Below, piece after piece: positions 45,449 to 58,140 of a stretch of 64,000 nt of DNA. Under the pieces are notes generated by a model. That model did not search any database. It was not told where the DNA came from and saw only the letters and a program-made list of their open reading frames with translations. Origin of the DNA: Cryphonectria parasitica EP155 (lineage: Eukaryota; Ascomycota; Sordariomycetes; Diaporthales; Cryphonectriaceae); assembly GCF_011745365.1 (NCBI RefSeq), contig NW_024468910.1, positions 4,616,068 through 4,680,067 of the forward strand, given 5' to 3'. Made by a program: the position numbers and the translations under genes. Numbering within the stretch: the first letter of the stretch is position 1; every line of letters starts with the position of its first letter.

Positions 45449-45757
45449 TGTCAGGGCTTGTATGCGCACAAAGGAAATAGGTGGCCCTTGCGACTCCTGG
45501 TAGCGGTTCAGGGCTGCTGCGAGAGCTTCGCTCCGAAGCAGCGCTCTCGTACGATGCTGCGTAGCCATCAGGCTATTATCATCCCATCTAGTCCAGGCCA
45601 ATTGTGTATATAAGGGAAAGGGGAACAACAGGTCCAGCAGCGAAAAGAGGAGAAGAGAGATAGATTCAGTAGTCCCTTTGAATGAAAGCATTAATAGAGC
45701 AGCTTGAGAGCAGCTTATATCCCTTCATCTTACTTGTATGCTCTTTTTACTCTAACA
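45449..45757 (+). repeat. C1 5' LTR
   Basis: 309 bp, TGTCAGGGCTTGTATGCGCA...ACTCTAACA, with a TATATAAG box near 45609. It contains a stem-loop: CGAGAGC at 45520-45526 pairs with GCTCTCG at 45543-45549 and encloses a second pairing GCTTCG/CGAAGC. This LTR is GC-richer than the element's interior. Confidence 0.85.
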
Positions 45758-45859
45758 AGTCTGAATCTTCTATTCTTTTCCGGGAAGTGAGTTGTTAGAA
45801 GTGAGAATAGCTTCAGTTATATAAAGCAGCAGCGCTGTTCCAGAGCAATAATCACAACG

Positions 45860-47140
45860 AGCCAGCAACTCCGATCTCTTACAGACCTTAAGCTAACTTC
45901 TCTCTCAAACCCTCCTTCCAAGCTCAAACTCAGATCTAGCTTACAAGAATCCCTTGCTTGAGGTACTAGCAGATATAGCTGAATTGCAATGCTAGGAATA
46001 CAAGCTCAATTATTAATTAGAAGAAGAGAAGATATAGCAGCAGCTGAGAAGCAAGCATGCTTGCTTAATACTATTTCAGAGCAGTGATACCAGCTCAGAG
46101 CTCCGGCTAGCTAGCCTTAGCTCTCTCAGCACCTCTTCTATGCTAATCTCTTTAGAAGCATTCTTAATAGTATCTGCATAGCTATATTGCAGCTTGCTAG
46201 CTCTTATATATAAAGGAGAATTGTATATGAAGTTGAAAATATTTCTATACAATCTATAATATTATTTTGATATCTGCTGCTTGATTAATGAAGCAAATAA
46301 GATAGAATATATAATATACTGCTTAAAAGATGATCTCAAGTAGAACTGAATTAACTATATTGCTTGCTAGAAGAAGGGATAGCATAAGCTTATTTCTATT
46401 ATCTTTAAAGAACTCGAATTCTTTCTAGAGAACTAATTAGCTAATCTCACTATCTGCGCTATTATTACTGCAGCAACGCTTGCAAGCATTGCTTAAAGCA
46501 AGAATGAATTAGTAATAAGCTTTATGTACTGATATCAGGAGATGAAGCTTGAGTTTCTTTATTCTAATACTAAGCAATACTGCATAACAGCTATTCTTAT
46601 ACATCTCAGACTAGAAATTCGTATTGCTATCAGTATGCAGATAATGCTTTCAAGCAGCTGGAATGCTTTAATTAGCTTAGTATAATATATTAAATCTGCT
46701 TAAGGAATAATTGCTAATTCTTAATCTGCTATTAAGATGCTTCTAAGCAGCAGCTTAGAAACTGCTACTTTCTCATATTATAGCTATTATAGCTGTAGCA
46801 AGCCAAGCTATATAGCAAAGGATTGTATAGCTTTATATAATTCTCAGATACTTTCCCTTACAAGCATTCAAGCTTTATTAACGCACTCTCAAATAGTTAA
46901 TAATAACTTTGCTTGCTATTACAACTATTAGAAAATAAGCTATTTTGCTAATCTATGCTTAAAGCTTCAACGAAACATCTGTTATATCTGCAATAAGCTA
47001 AGCTACTATAGTTTCAGTTGCTTAGAAGCAGAATGTTGGATTTGCAGAAAGAAGAAGTATATAGCAAATAGCTGCAAGCAGGCTAACAAGATAGCAATAG
47101 CTATACAATAGAGCTGAGAAGATGCTGAGCGGAAGCTTCG
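45860..47140 (+). pseudogene. C1 gag remnant with three zinc knuckles
   Basis: The start codon seen in C2 (ATGAGCCAGCAACTC) reads ACG here. Near the C-terminus, YYSCSKPSYIAKDC (about 46780-46835) is a CCHC knuckle with Cys and His changed to Tyr. Two more follow: CYICNKLSYYSFSC (about 46980) and CWICRKKKYIANSC (about 47040), both with the His codon now Tyr. Multiple stops. Confidence 0.75.
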
Positions 47141-47149
47141 CCAGCTTAT

Positions 47150-49100
47150 TATTCATGCAAAGCTGTTGCTTGGAAATAAAAGAAAGCATATATATGAATT
47201 GATTAACTCAGAAGCAGAGGAGAATCTGATTAACTGCTGCTTAGCTAAAGCTCTAGCATAGAACTAATCTTTTGAAGCATATTCCAAGCTCATCTTAATT
47301 AATCAGAAAGCTATTATTATATACAGTAGCTGCTCTATTAATATGAAAGTTATAAATAGCTTAGAAATATCTAGAAAGCAGTACTATTGCTTTATAGTAG
47401 CAGATATTAGCTAGCTCAGCTTAATTCTGAGATTCTCATAGCTTGAGATTGTTAATCCAGTAATACAATGAGATATAAAGCAATAAAGATTTCCTCTCTA
47501 GCACTTCCAGATTCAGCTCTATACTATAGCGAAAAAGCTTAAGAAAGCAAGAGTTGCTTTTGCAGCATATTACTATCCAAGCCTACTAAACCTACTTCTT
47601 AAGACTAAGCTAGAAAACGCAGCACTAGAGCTGCATCTGCTCTCTGAATACTGCAACTTCATTAATCTATACATAAAGAAAGCATTAAAGTTGCTTGCAT
47701 CCCATACTGATATCGATTATTGTATCAAGCTTAAAGAGAGAGCAAGATTGCTCTAGAAGCTCTTGTATGCTCTTTCTGCAGCTGAACTAGAAGTACTCAG
47801 AAAATACTTGGAGAAGATGCTAGCTAGAGAATGAATTCGATTCTTAACTAGCTCTGCTAGCATATTTATACTATTTGTACTAAAGAAAGAAAGCAAGCTG
47901 CATTTCTGTATGAACTATAGAGTATTGAATTAAATTATATGCAAGAACTGCATTTCATTATCTTTAATTGCTAAGATTCTTAATTAACTAAGCTATATAC
48001 AAATCTATACTAAGCTTAATCTTAAGAATGTATATTATTAGCTTTGAATCTATAAAGAAAATAAGTAAAAGATTGCTTTTCATATAAAATATAGCTATTT
48101 CGAGTACTATATTCTGCTCTTTAGCCTTATTAACGCTTTAGCTATATTCCAAGTATATATTAATAAAGCATTAGCAAGCTTAATAAATATGATCTGCATT
48201 ATCTATCTGAATAATATTCTAATTTATAGTAATAATGCTAAGCAGTATATAAGCTATATTTAAGAGATCTTAGAATAATTATAGTAATAAGAGCTATATC
48301 TTAATCTAAGAAAATATAAATTCAATATATAATAGATGAAATTCCTAAGCTTTATAATATTCTCAGAAGGAATTAGTATAAATAAGGAATGTATTGCAGC
48401 TATTATATAGTAGTTGCTTCTATGCATTATCTGCAATATTCAGATATTTCTTAGATTTACTGGATTTTATTATTAATTTATATAGAACTATTTCAAGATT
48501 GCTATACTATTAATCAATCTTTTGCAAAGCAGCAGTATAAGTATGATTATATTCTTGAACTGCATCTAAATAGCTTTTAAGATTCTAATTATACTCTTTA
48601 CAATAGCTCTATTGCTATGCTATTATAATACTATATTATTAATAAGGATTGAAATAGATGCTTCTGCTTTTGCTATAGAAGCTATACTAGCTTAGCTATT
48701 TCAAAGCTGCTAGCATTTAATTGCCTTTCATTCAAAGAAGCTCTCTTTAATAGAAATACAGTATAGTATAGGGAATATTAAGCTGTTAGCTATTATAGAT
48801 GCTGTATCAAACTAGCAGCATTATTTATTATATCTGCTTAAGCTTATACTTATTCTTATAAACTATCTCAACTTACAGTACTAGGAAACTAAATAAAAGC
48901 TATCTGCTTGCTAGTTATGCTAGCTAAATAATCTCAGTATATATAATCTCATTATTCAATACTGCCTTAGTAAGTCCAATTCAGCTAATGAATTATCCAG
49001 GCAGCTAGATTATTAGAAGAAAGAGAGAGCTAAGCAGGAGCTGCAAAGCTCTAGCAATTTCATTATAATAGAAAATCTGAGAGATCAGAGAGGATCTTAT
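47150..49100 (+). pseudogene. C1 protease, reverse transcriptase and RNase H remnant
   Basis: NSEAEENLIN near 47205 corresponds to the aspartic-protease D-S-G-A motif. RT blocks from about 47790 are LRKYLEKMLAREWIRFLTS, FVLKKESKLHFCMNYR, the YFEYYILLFSLINALA block and IYLNNILIYS, again with the catalytic Asp pair changed to Asn. RNase H is visible as IDASAFAI-AILAQLFQ and IAFHSKKLSLIEIQYS (48640-48770). Confidence 0.8.
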
Positions 49101-49119
49101 ATTGATTGTATTTGAAGAG

Positions 49120-49375
49120 TAAGAGTGAAGCAAGCAGCAAACTTAAATATCTTCTGTTTTCGAGTATGTATTCTTTGCTATTCAAGCGAGAATGCGGAGT
49201 TTGAGCAGATAGCAGATCTGAATATCTCCTGTTTTCGAGAATGCATTTTTTGCTATTCAAGCGAAAGTATAGAATTAAAGCGGAGTATCTGCTTAGCAAC
49301 TAATATTGCTTAAATATTGAATTGCAAACTAACTATTCTTCTGCATCTAGTAATAAAGCGAAGCATAGCAATAGC
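49120..49375 (+). repeat. Minisatellite-b sequence inside the C1 pol region
   Basis: Between RNase H and the integrase zinc-binding domain, C1 carries about two units of TRIM minisatellite b plus the following 110 bp (CTGCTTAGCAAC...AAAGCGAAGCATAG), matching TRIM-B 43330-43490. C2 has the same at 53110-53340 in inverted orientation. Confidence 0.75.
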
Positions 49376-49707
49376 GTTGGAGCAGCTTGCAGAGCTAATA
49401 AGAGTGTATTTGCTATAATTGTAATAAGAAGATGTTTTTGTTCAAATGAAAGCTTAGTATAAGAAGCAAATATACAGCTCTATAGCTGATATAAAGCTAT
49501 AGCAAGTTATTAAGAGCTTGCTATGCTTTAGAGAATATGTATTTATACTAAACTATTTATTAACTTGTAAGAAGCTTTTGAAAGCATATTATAATAATTC
49601 AATAGCTAGCTATCTTAGTATAGCTAAATCTATTAAGATGATTTCTTGTTACTATTATTAGAATGTATTAGCTAAGAATATAAAGAAGCATATTAATATA
49701 TATACAG

Positions 49708-50017
49708 TGTCAGGGTAAAAAGAGCACACAAGTGAGGTGAAGGGGTGTGAGCTGCTCCCAAGCCGCTCTGTTAATGCTTCCATTCAAAGGAACTACTGAA
49801 CCTATCTCTCTTCTCCTCTTTTTCGCTGCTAAACCTGTTATTCCTCTTTCCCTTATGTATACAATTAGCCTGAACTAGATAGAATAATAATAGCCTGATA
49901 GCTATGCAGTATTGTATGAGAGCGCTGCTTCGGAGCGAAGCTCTTGCAGCAGCTCTGGACTGCTACCAGGGGTTGCAAGGGCTATTTATTTCCTTTGTAC
50001 GCATACAAGCTCTAACA
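49708..50017 (-). repeat. C2 3' LTR
   Basis: 310 bp, written on + as TGTCAGGGTAAAAAGAGCAC...GCTCTAACA. Same length as the 5' LTR at 56694-57003. Confidence 0.85.
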
Positions 50018-50489
50018 GAATCCTCTCTCTTCCAGGTTTCTATTCCTAGGAACTATGCGCTCGAGCTGCTCTTGCATGGATCTATAGATTTCTTTATACT
50101 TGTTAATAGTTCTCTTATTAGTTAATCCTTATTATTGAAATGCCTTGCTCTAAAAAGCTAAGTTTCTCTTTGCTAGTAAGTTATATGATATTATAAAGAT
50201 TGCTCCAGCGCTAGCGCAGTGCAGATGCAGCATGATTACAAAGACTGCGCAGCTTAGCGTAATCATTCATACTACTGCAATCTCGGAATAGCTTCTAAAG
50301 CTAGACAACAGGGTTGCCTGGAGTGCATGCGCTAGTGAAGCACTGTTATTCCTTATTTCGCTCTTGCGCTTAAATCCCTCTCTCTTTCTATTTTCCCTTC
50401 TCTCAGCTATTACAGCAGCAGCAGCAGCAATAACAATAATAACAGCAGCAATAGCACGGTATATATATCCCTATCCTCTGAAGTATTGC

Positions 50490-51439
50490 ATGAAAGCTGA
50501 TTCATTGCAGATATCTTCTTTTACTGCTATTAATGCATCTGGGAAGGCTGCGCTAGCCTCTGAAGTTTCTGAGGGTTAGACTGCCCCTGAAGCTTCGAAG
50601 GCTAGCAATATCTCCTCCAGCGCTGTTGATACAATGCCCCCTCCCTGCCACTCTCTGCTCTCTAGCGCTCCTGCTGCTCTCTCATCCCCTTCTTCTCGTG
50701 GCCGCTGCAGCGGTTGGTGTGGTAGCTGCAAGGCCTCTGCCAGCAAGAAGCGCAAGAGAGCCTCTCCCTCGCCCTCTCTCTCGCTTCCGCCCGAATCCCT
50801 CGCAACTCCTTTCCCGAGAGTCTCTCCTCCTATTACTCCTACAGCCTCTGTAAGTACCCAGATATACCGTATATACAGCGTTATACTAACATTGTTAAGC
50901 TATCAAGAGAAAGAAGATTCCTGCAGAGCTGGGTGCAGTACGCCCCCCAGCAAGCTGGTGCCAGGAGTACATGCGCTGCTGCATCCAGGAGCCAGATATC
51001 CGGTGCCAGGATCAGATGAGTAAGCAAGCTCCCTCATTGCTATTCTACTATTCCTTATGCTGACTCATTATAGATTCTAGTGCTTATTGTTTTCGATGTG
51101 CTAGCAATAATCATTCTTGCTACTCCGTAAGTAGTATTACCCCTGCTCCCTCTTATCTTTTGCACTGCTTACAAGCTGCTATAGCTTCCATACGAAGCAA
51201 GCTTAGCCCTGGATGGTGCATGCATTTTTGGTTGAGAGCTGACTAATGAGAACTTGCAAAGTATTCTTCAGCTAGTGTGCTCTGTAAGCGCTGCTTCTGC
51301 GCCGGTAGTCAATGCATTTCCTGCCCTCGTTTTGAGCGGGAAGTTGATATTACTGCTTCAGCACAGTATTAGCGCTCTGGAGGTACTAGCTGAAGCAGCT
51401 TGCAAGCTCTCTGAGGCAGCTCCTAAAGAGAAAGAGTAA
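50490..51439 (+). pseudogene. Antisense, intron-containing Cys-motif ORF of C2
   Basis: This frame runs opposite to C2 pol and ends convergent with it. It starts MKADSLQISSFTA; a TAG at 50577 (probably a former CAG) is the first of two stops. An Arg/Lys/Ser/Pro-rich region with CSGWCGSCKASASKKRKR follows. Candidate introns: 50850 to about 50909 (GTAAGT, TACTAAC branch; acceptor uncertain), 51020-51080 (GTAAGC, CTGAC branch) and 51127-51184 (GTAAGT...ATAG). Joining the last two gives YCFRCASNNHSCYS followed by LPYEASLALDGACIFG, a TGA, and ELTDENLQSILQLV. The end is a Leu/Ala-rich helix, KLSEAAPKEKE. C1 keeps the same exon end (58313 onward, minus) without the TGA. The C-x2-C-x5-H-x-C pattern suggests a zinc-binding module; function unknown. 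Confidence 0.5.
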
Positions 51440-51589
51440 TCTCTTTAAAAATCCTGGATGAATAAGCACGCTTTTACAGCATAGGAAATAACTAGCACTG
51501 ATTGCTACAATGCAGAAGCATTGCTAACTTCCTGGATGAGTAAGCTATATAAGGGTTTTTAGTTTTCTAATCAAAGACTGAGCAGCTTC

Positions 51590-51780
51590 CATACTGCATT
51601 ATTACTGCTTCAACTGTGCTTCATATTCTTTGATCAATAATTCATTATCAATAAATGCTTATAATTCCTATAAATCCTTATCGCTGCTATATCTCTTCCA
51701 ATGTATAAGAAATTAGCAGTTCCTAAGTAGCTCTTAGTATGCCAGAATAGCCTTTATCTCTTAATGCATCTCTTTCTCGA
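51590..51780 (-). pseudogene. C2 chromodomain remnant
   Basis: On the minus strand, FLIHWKRYSSDKDL followed by AFIDNELLIKEYEAQLKQ matches the second half of a chromodomain at the end of integrase. It is followed by the convergent antisense ORF. Confidence 0.65.
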
Positions 51781-53999
51781 GATTAATATTAGAGTGCGCC
51801 TTGAGCTCTTCTCCATCTTGTTTATTGAAGTTCTTTAGAGCTATAATTGAAAAGATATTATAAATCTTATATTTCGCTAGCAATTCGAGCTTGTATGCTA
51901 GTTCATATACTCTTATAATCTCCAGCACTCGAAAAGAGCTAAGGTATTTGTTTGCTAGTTTATTATTAATGCTTTTTTAGTATAAATGCTTAGCTGAGAT
52001 AAGAATGAGATTGCTAAGAGAGAATCTTTTATCAGTATAGCGTTTATTATACTATCTGATATATGCTTATTTTGCATGATTAAAGCTTTTCTAAGCTTCC
52101 TTACAAGCCTTAGCAAGATCTTTGAGCTGCTCTGAGATCTTGAAGATATAGCTTAAGCACTGCATATTAATATCTGTTAGTTTTGTTAATTGGAATCCGT
52201 AGAGCAATATAGCAGATAATAATTCTATTCCGCTATAGTCTGCGCTGTTATATGCTGCCTGTACAAGAAGTAAGCGCTGCGCTCAATTCGCTTGAGAAAG
52301 GCTGCAATAAATGCGAAGATATTGTTCGAGATTCTAGTTCTGCTGCTCAATCTGTTTATCTGTTTGAAGATGAAATGCAGTACTTAGGCACTGCTTGATC
52401 TCTAAGTAGAAGCAGAAGTTAGTTCAGAAGTAGCTTGTAAAGAAGCTCTCTCTATCTAATATAATGCTCTCAGGAATGCTGTAGAACTGATATATATGCT
52501 ATAGCATAATATTTGCTAAGCTGCTGCTTATAAGCTATATTGTTATTGGAATATATAGAGTATACTTCGAATATCTATTAATGATTATTAGAATAGTATT
52601 ATAAGCCTTATTATAGAAATCAATGAATTCAAGCAGACTAATAATAAAGTTTATTAATATCTCAGCTTATAAGCGAGTTACTAGTAGTAAGGAACTGAGC
52701 AGGCTGTATAAGCGTTATTTTCTTGTTTTTATTCACTAGCATACTGCATATGTATTAATATGCTTCTTTATATTCTTAGCTAATACATTCCAATAGTAGT
52801 AATAAGAAATCATCTTAATAAACTTAGCTATGCTAAGATAGCTGGCTATTGGATTATTATAATATGCTTTCAAAAGCTTCTTGCAAGTTAATAAATAGTT
52901 TAGCATAAATATATATTCTCTGAAGCATAGCAAGCTCTCAATAACTTGCTATAGCTCTATACCAGCTGTAGAGCTGCATATTTGCCTCTTGCGCTAAGCT
53001 TCCATCTAAACAAAAATATTTTCTTGTTGCAATTGTAGCAGATACGTTCTTATTAGCTTTGCAAGCTGCTCTAGCGCTATTGCTATACTTCGCTCTATTG
53101 CTAGATGCAGAAGGATAGTTGGTTTGCAATCTGATATCCAAGCAATATTAGTTGCTAAGCGGATATTCTGCTTCAATTCTGCATTCTCGCTCGAATAGCA
53201 AAGAATATACTTTTGAAAACAGGAGATATTCAGATCTGCTATCTGCTCAAACTTTGCACTCTCGCTTGAATAGCGAAGAGTGTATACTTGAAAATAGGAG
53301 ATATTCAGATCTGCTGCTTGCTTTACTCTTATTCTTCGAATACAATCAATATAAGATTCTCTCTGATTCTCTAGATTCTTTATTGTAATGAAATCGCTAG
53401 AGCTTTGCAGCTCCTGCTCAGCTCTTTCTTCTCTCTAGTAATCTAGCTGCCTGGATAATCTATTAGCTGGATTGGATTTGCTAGGACAGTACTGGATGAT
53501 GAGATTATATATGCTGAGATCATTCAGCTAGTGCAACTAGTGGGCAGATAGCTTCTGTTTAGTCTTCCAGTATTGCAAATTGAGATGATTTGTAAGAATG
53601 AGTATAAGCTCAGGCAGATATAACAAATAATGCTGCTAATTTGATATAGTATTTACAATAGCTAATAGCTTGATATTCCCCATGCTATACTGTATTTCTG
53701 TTGGAAAGAGCTTCTTTGAATGAAAGGCAATTGGATGCTAGCAGCCTTGAAATAGCTGAGCTAGCACAGCTCCTATAGCAAAAGCAGAAGCATTCGTTTC
53801 AATCCTTGTTAATAATGCAGCATTGTAATAGCATAGCAATAAGGCTGTTATAAAGAGCATGATTAGAATCTTGAAAGCTATTCGGATGCGATTCGAGAGC
53901 GCGATCACGCCTGTACTACTGCCTTGCAAAAGATCAGTTAATAGTATAGCAATCTTGGAATAGTTTCATATAAATCAATGATAGAATCCAGTAAACTTA

Positions 54000-54720
54000 A
54001 GAAATATCTGAATATTGCAGATAATGCACAAAAGCAGCTACTATGCAATAGCTGCAATATGCTCCTTATTTATACTGATTCCTTCTGGAAACATTACAAA
54101 GCTCAGGAATTCCATCTGTTGTATATTGAACTCGCACTTCCTCAGATTGAAATATAGCTCCCATTGCTATAGCTGCTTCAAAACCTCTCAAATATAGCTT
54201 ATATGCTGCTTAGCATCATTACTATAAATCAGAATATTATTCAGATAAACAATGCAAATCATATTCACTAAGCTCGCTAGCGCTTTGTTAATATATGCTT
54301 AGAATGTAGCTGAAGCGTTGATAAGGCTAAAGAGCAGAACACAGTACTCGAAATAGCTGTATTTCATACGGAAAGCAGTCTTCTACTCATTTCCTTTATA
54401 GATTCAAAGCTAATAATATACATTCTTAAGATCGAGCTTGGTATAGATTTATGCATAGCTTAATCGATTAAGAATCTCAGCAATCAAAGGCAACGGAATG
54501 CAGTTCTTGCATATAATCTGATTCAGCGCTCTGTAATTCATGCAGAGGCATAGCTTGCCTTCTTTCTTTAGCACGAATAGTATAAGTATGCTAGCAGAGC
54601 TGGTTAAGAATCGAATCCATTCCCTGATTAGCATCTTCTCTAAGTATTTCCTAAGCATTTCTAGTTCAGCTGCAGAGAGAGCGTATAAGAGCTTTCAAAG
54701 CAGTCTTGCTCCCTCTTCAA
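54000..54720 (-). pseudogene. C2 reverse transcriptase remnant
   Basis: The longest open piece (54658-54449) reads MLRKYLEKMLIREWIRFLTS, then ILFVLKKEGKLCLCMNYRAL. The later part follows the C1 copy with stops in Gln and Trp positions. Confidence 0.8.
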
Positions 54721-56693
54721 GCTCAATACAATGATCGATATTAGTATAGAATGCAAGCAACTTTGATGCCTTCTCTATGCATAAATTAACGAAATTGCAG
54801 TATTTAGAGAGCAGATGCAGCTCTAGCGCTGCATCTTCTGGCTTAGCTTCGAGAGGTAGATCTGATAAGCTTAGATAGTAATATGCTGCAAAGGCAACTC
54901 TTGCTCTTTCAAGCTCTTTCGCTATAGTGCAGAGCTGAATCTGGAAGCACTGAAGGAGAAATCTTTATTGCTTCATATCTCATTATATTACCGAATTAAT
55001 AATCTCAAGCTATAAGAATCCCAGAATCAGGCTAAGCTGGCTAATATCTGCTATTACAAAGCAATAGCGCTGCTTCCTAGATATTCCTAAGCTATCTATA
55101 ATCTTTATATCAATAGAGCAGCTGCTATATATAATAATAGCTCTCTAGTTAATTGAGATGAGCTTGAGGCATGCTTCAAAAGGTTAGTTCTGTGCTAGAG
55201 CTTTAGCTAAGCAGCAGTTGATCAGATTTTCTTCTGCTCTCAAGTCAACCAACCTATATATATGCTTCCTTTTGTTTCCAAGCAACAGCCTTGTATAGAT
55301 AGTAAGCTAGCAAGGCTTTCGCTCAGTATCTCCTCAGCTCTGTTGTATAGCTATTGCTATCTTGTTAGCTTGCTTGCAGCTATTTGCTATATGCTTTTTC
55401 TTCCTGTAAATCCAATATTCTACTTCTAAGCAACTGAAACTATAGTAGCTTAGCTTATTGCAGATATAACAGATGTTTTATCAAGGCTCTGAGCATAGAT
55501 TAGCAAAATAGCTTGTTTTCTAACAGTTATAATAGCAGGCAAAGTTGTTGTTAACTATCTAAGAGCGCATTGATGAAGCTTGAATGCTTGTAAGGGGAAG
55601 TGCCTGAGAACCATGCAGAGCTATATAATTCCTTGCTATATAGCCTAGCTTGCCACAGCTGTAATAGCCATGATATAAGGAAGTAGCAGTTTCTGAGCTG
55701 CTGCTTAGGAGCGTTTTGATAGCAGGTTGAGAATTAGTAACTATTTCTTGAGCGGATTCGATACGTTATGCTAAGCTAATCAGAGCATTCCAGCTATTCA
55801 GAAGCATTATCTGCATACTGATAGCAATACAGATCTCTAGTCTAAGGTATATAAGAATAGCTGTTATACAATATTGCTTAGTATCAGAATAGGAAGACTC
55901 AAGCTCTGCTTTCTAATATCAGCATACAAAGCTTATTACTGATTTGCTTTTGCTTTGAACAATACTTGCAAGTATTGCTGCAGCAGTAATAGTGCAGGTA
56001 GTAGGATTAGCTAACTAGTTCTCCAGGAAGAATTCGAGTTCTCTAAAGATAATAGGGATAAGCTTACGCTATTCCTCCTTCTAATGAGCAATATAATTGA
56101 TCCAGTTTCGCTTGGAATTATCTTTTAAGCAGTATACTGCATATTCCATCTTATCCGCTTCATTAATTAAGCAGCAGATATTGAAATAATACTACAGATC
56201 ATATAGGAATGTTTTCAACTCTATATACAATCCCCTCTTATATATAAGAGCTAGCAAGCTGCAATATAGCTATGCAGGCGCTGTTGAGAGTGCTTCTGAA
56301 GGGATTAGCATAGGAGGGATGCTGAGAGAGCTGAGGCTAGCTAGCTGAGGCTCTGAGCTGATATTGCTGCTCTGAAGTAGTATTAAGCAAGTGCGCTTGC
56401 TTCTCAGCTGCTGCTGTATTTCCTCTTCTTCCAACTAACAATCGAGCTTGTATTCCTAGCATTGCAATCCAGCTATATCTGTTAGTATCTCAAGCGAGAG
56501 ATTCTCGTAAGCTAGGCCTGGATTTGAGCTTGGAGGAAGGATCTGAAAGGAAAGTTAGCTTAGGATCTGTAAGGGATCGGAGTTGCTGGCTCATTGTGAT
56601 TGTCGCTCTGGAGCAGCGCTGCTGCTTCGTATAACTGGAGCCATTCTCACTCCCAACAGCTCACTTCCCAGGAAAGAGTAGAAGGTTCAGACT

Positions 56694-57003
56694 TGTTAGA
56701 ATAAAAAGAGCATACAAGTAAGGTGAAGAAGTATAAGCTACTTCCAAGCTGCTCTATTAACGCTTCCATTCAAAGGAACTACTGAATCTATTTCCTTCCT
56801 CTTCTTTTTCGCTGCTGAACCTGTTGTTCCTCTTTCCCTTATATACACAATTAGCCTGGACTAGATGGGATGATAATAGCCTGATAGCCACGCAGCATCG
56901 TACGAGAGCGCTGCTTCGGAGCAAAGCCCTCGCAGCAGCTCTGAACCGCCACCAGGGGTCGCAAGGGCCACCTATTTCCTTTGTGCGCATACAAGCTCTG
57001 ACA
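56694..57003 (-). repeat. C2 5' LTR
   Basis: 310 bp; on the minus strand TGTCAGAGCTTGTATGCGCA...TATTCTAACA, with a TATATAAG box near 56860. Confidence 0.85.
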
Positions 57004-57008
57004 TACAG

Positions 57009-58140
57009 TATACTAGCAAATAAAAACAAGGAAATAATGCTTATATAGCTTGCTTAATCTCTTACTACTAGCAACTCGCTTATAAGCTAAGATATTAATA
57101 AACTTTATTATCAGTTTGCTTGAATTCATCAGTTTCTATAATAAAGCTTATAATGCTATTCTAATAATTATTAATAAATACTTAAAGTATGCTCTATATA
57201 TTCCAATAATAATACAGCTTATAAGCAGCAGCTTAGCAGATATTATACTATAGTATATATATCAGTTTTACAGCATTTCTAAGAGTATTATATCAGATAG
57301 AGGAAGCTTCTTTACAAGCTACTTCTAAACTAATTTCTGCTTTCATCTAGGAATCAAGCAGCATCTGAGTACTGCATTTCACTTCTAAACAGATGAATAG
57401 ACTAAGCAGCAGAATTAGAACTTCGAATAATATCTTCATACTTATTATAGCTTTTCTCAAGCAGATTGAATATAGCACTTATCCCTTATATAAGCAGCGT
57501 ATAATAGCGCAGACTATAGCGGAACAGGATTATTATCTGCTATATTGCTCTATGGATTCTAACTAACAAAACCAACAGATATTAATATGCAGTGCTCAAG
57601 CTACATTCCCAAGATCTCAGAGCAGCTTGAAGATCTCGCTAAAGCTTATAAGAAAGCTTAGGAAAGCTTCAATCATGCAAAACAAGTATATACTAAGTAA
57701 TATAACAAATGCTATACTAATAAAAGATTCTCTTTTAGCAATCTCATTCTTATTTCAGTTAGATATTTATATTAAAAAAGCATTAATAATAAACTAGCAA
57801 ATAAATATCTTAGCTTTTTTCGAATACTGGAGATTGTAGGAGTGCATAAACTAGTATATAAGCTTGAATTGCTAGCGAAATACAAGGTTTACAATGTTTT
57901 TCCAATTGTAGCTCTGAAGAACTTTAATAAACGAGATAGAGAAGAGCTCAAGATGCATTCTAATATCAATCTCGAGAAAGAAGCGCATTGGAAGGTAGAG
58001 GCTATTCTAGCATATCAAGAGCTATCTAGAAACTGCTAATTCCTTATACATTGGAAGGGATATAGTAGTAATAAGAATTTATAGGAACTATAAGCATTTA
58101 TTAATAATGAATTATTGATTAAAGAATATAAGATATAATT
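57009..58140 (+). pseudogene. C1 integrase C-terminal part and chromodomain
   Basis: Continuation of C1 after C2. QLEDLAKAYKKA and ISVRYLY precede an open stretch (57842-58039) reading HKLVYKLELLAKYKVYNVFP, typical of the integrase end. Then WKVEAILAYQELSRNC, a stop, and FLIHWKGYSSNKNL form a recognisable chromodomain. Confidence 0.8.

Larger units (their letters stand above)
49708..57003 (-). mobile_element. C2: complete family-C Ty3/Gypsy chromovirus, nested in C1
   Basis: 7296 bp in minus orientation, with 310-bp LTRs at 56694-57003 (5') and 49708-50017 (3') and a perfect TACAG target-site duplication. Minus-strand order: gag from an ATG at 56594, zinc knuckles near 55650-55430, protease near 55240, reverse transcriptase 54720-54000, RNase H 53900-53430, minisatellite-b spacer 53340-53110, integrase 53000-51950, chromodomain about 51780-51590. 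A convergent antisense ORF (50490-51439, +) lies before the 3' LTR. Stops and an altered catalytic box show the sense genes are dead. Confidence 0.88.
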
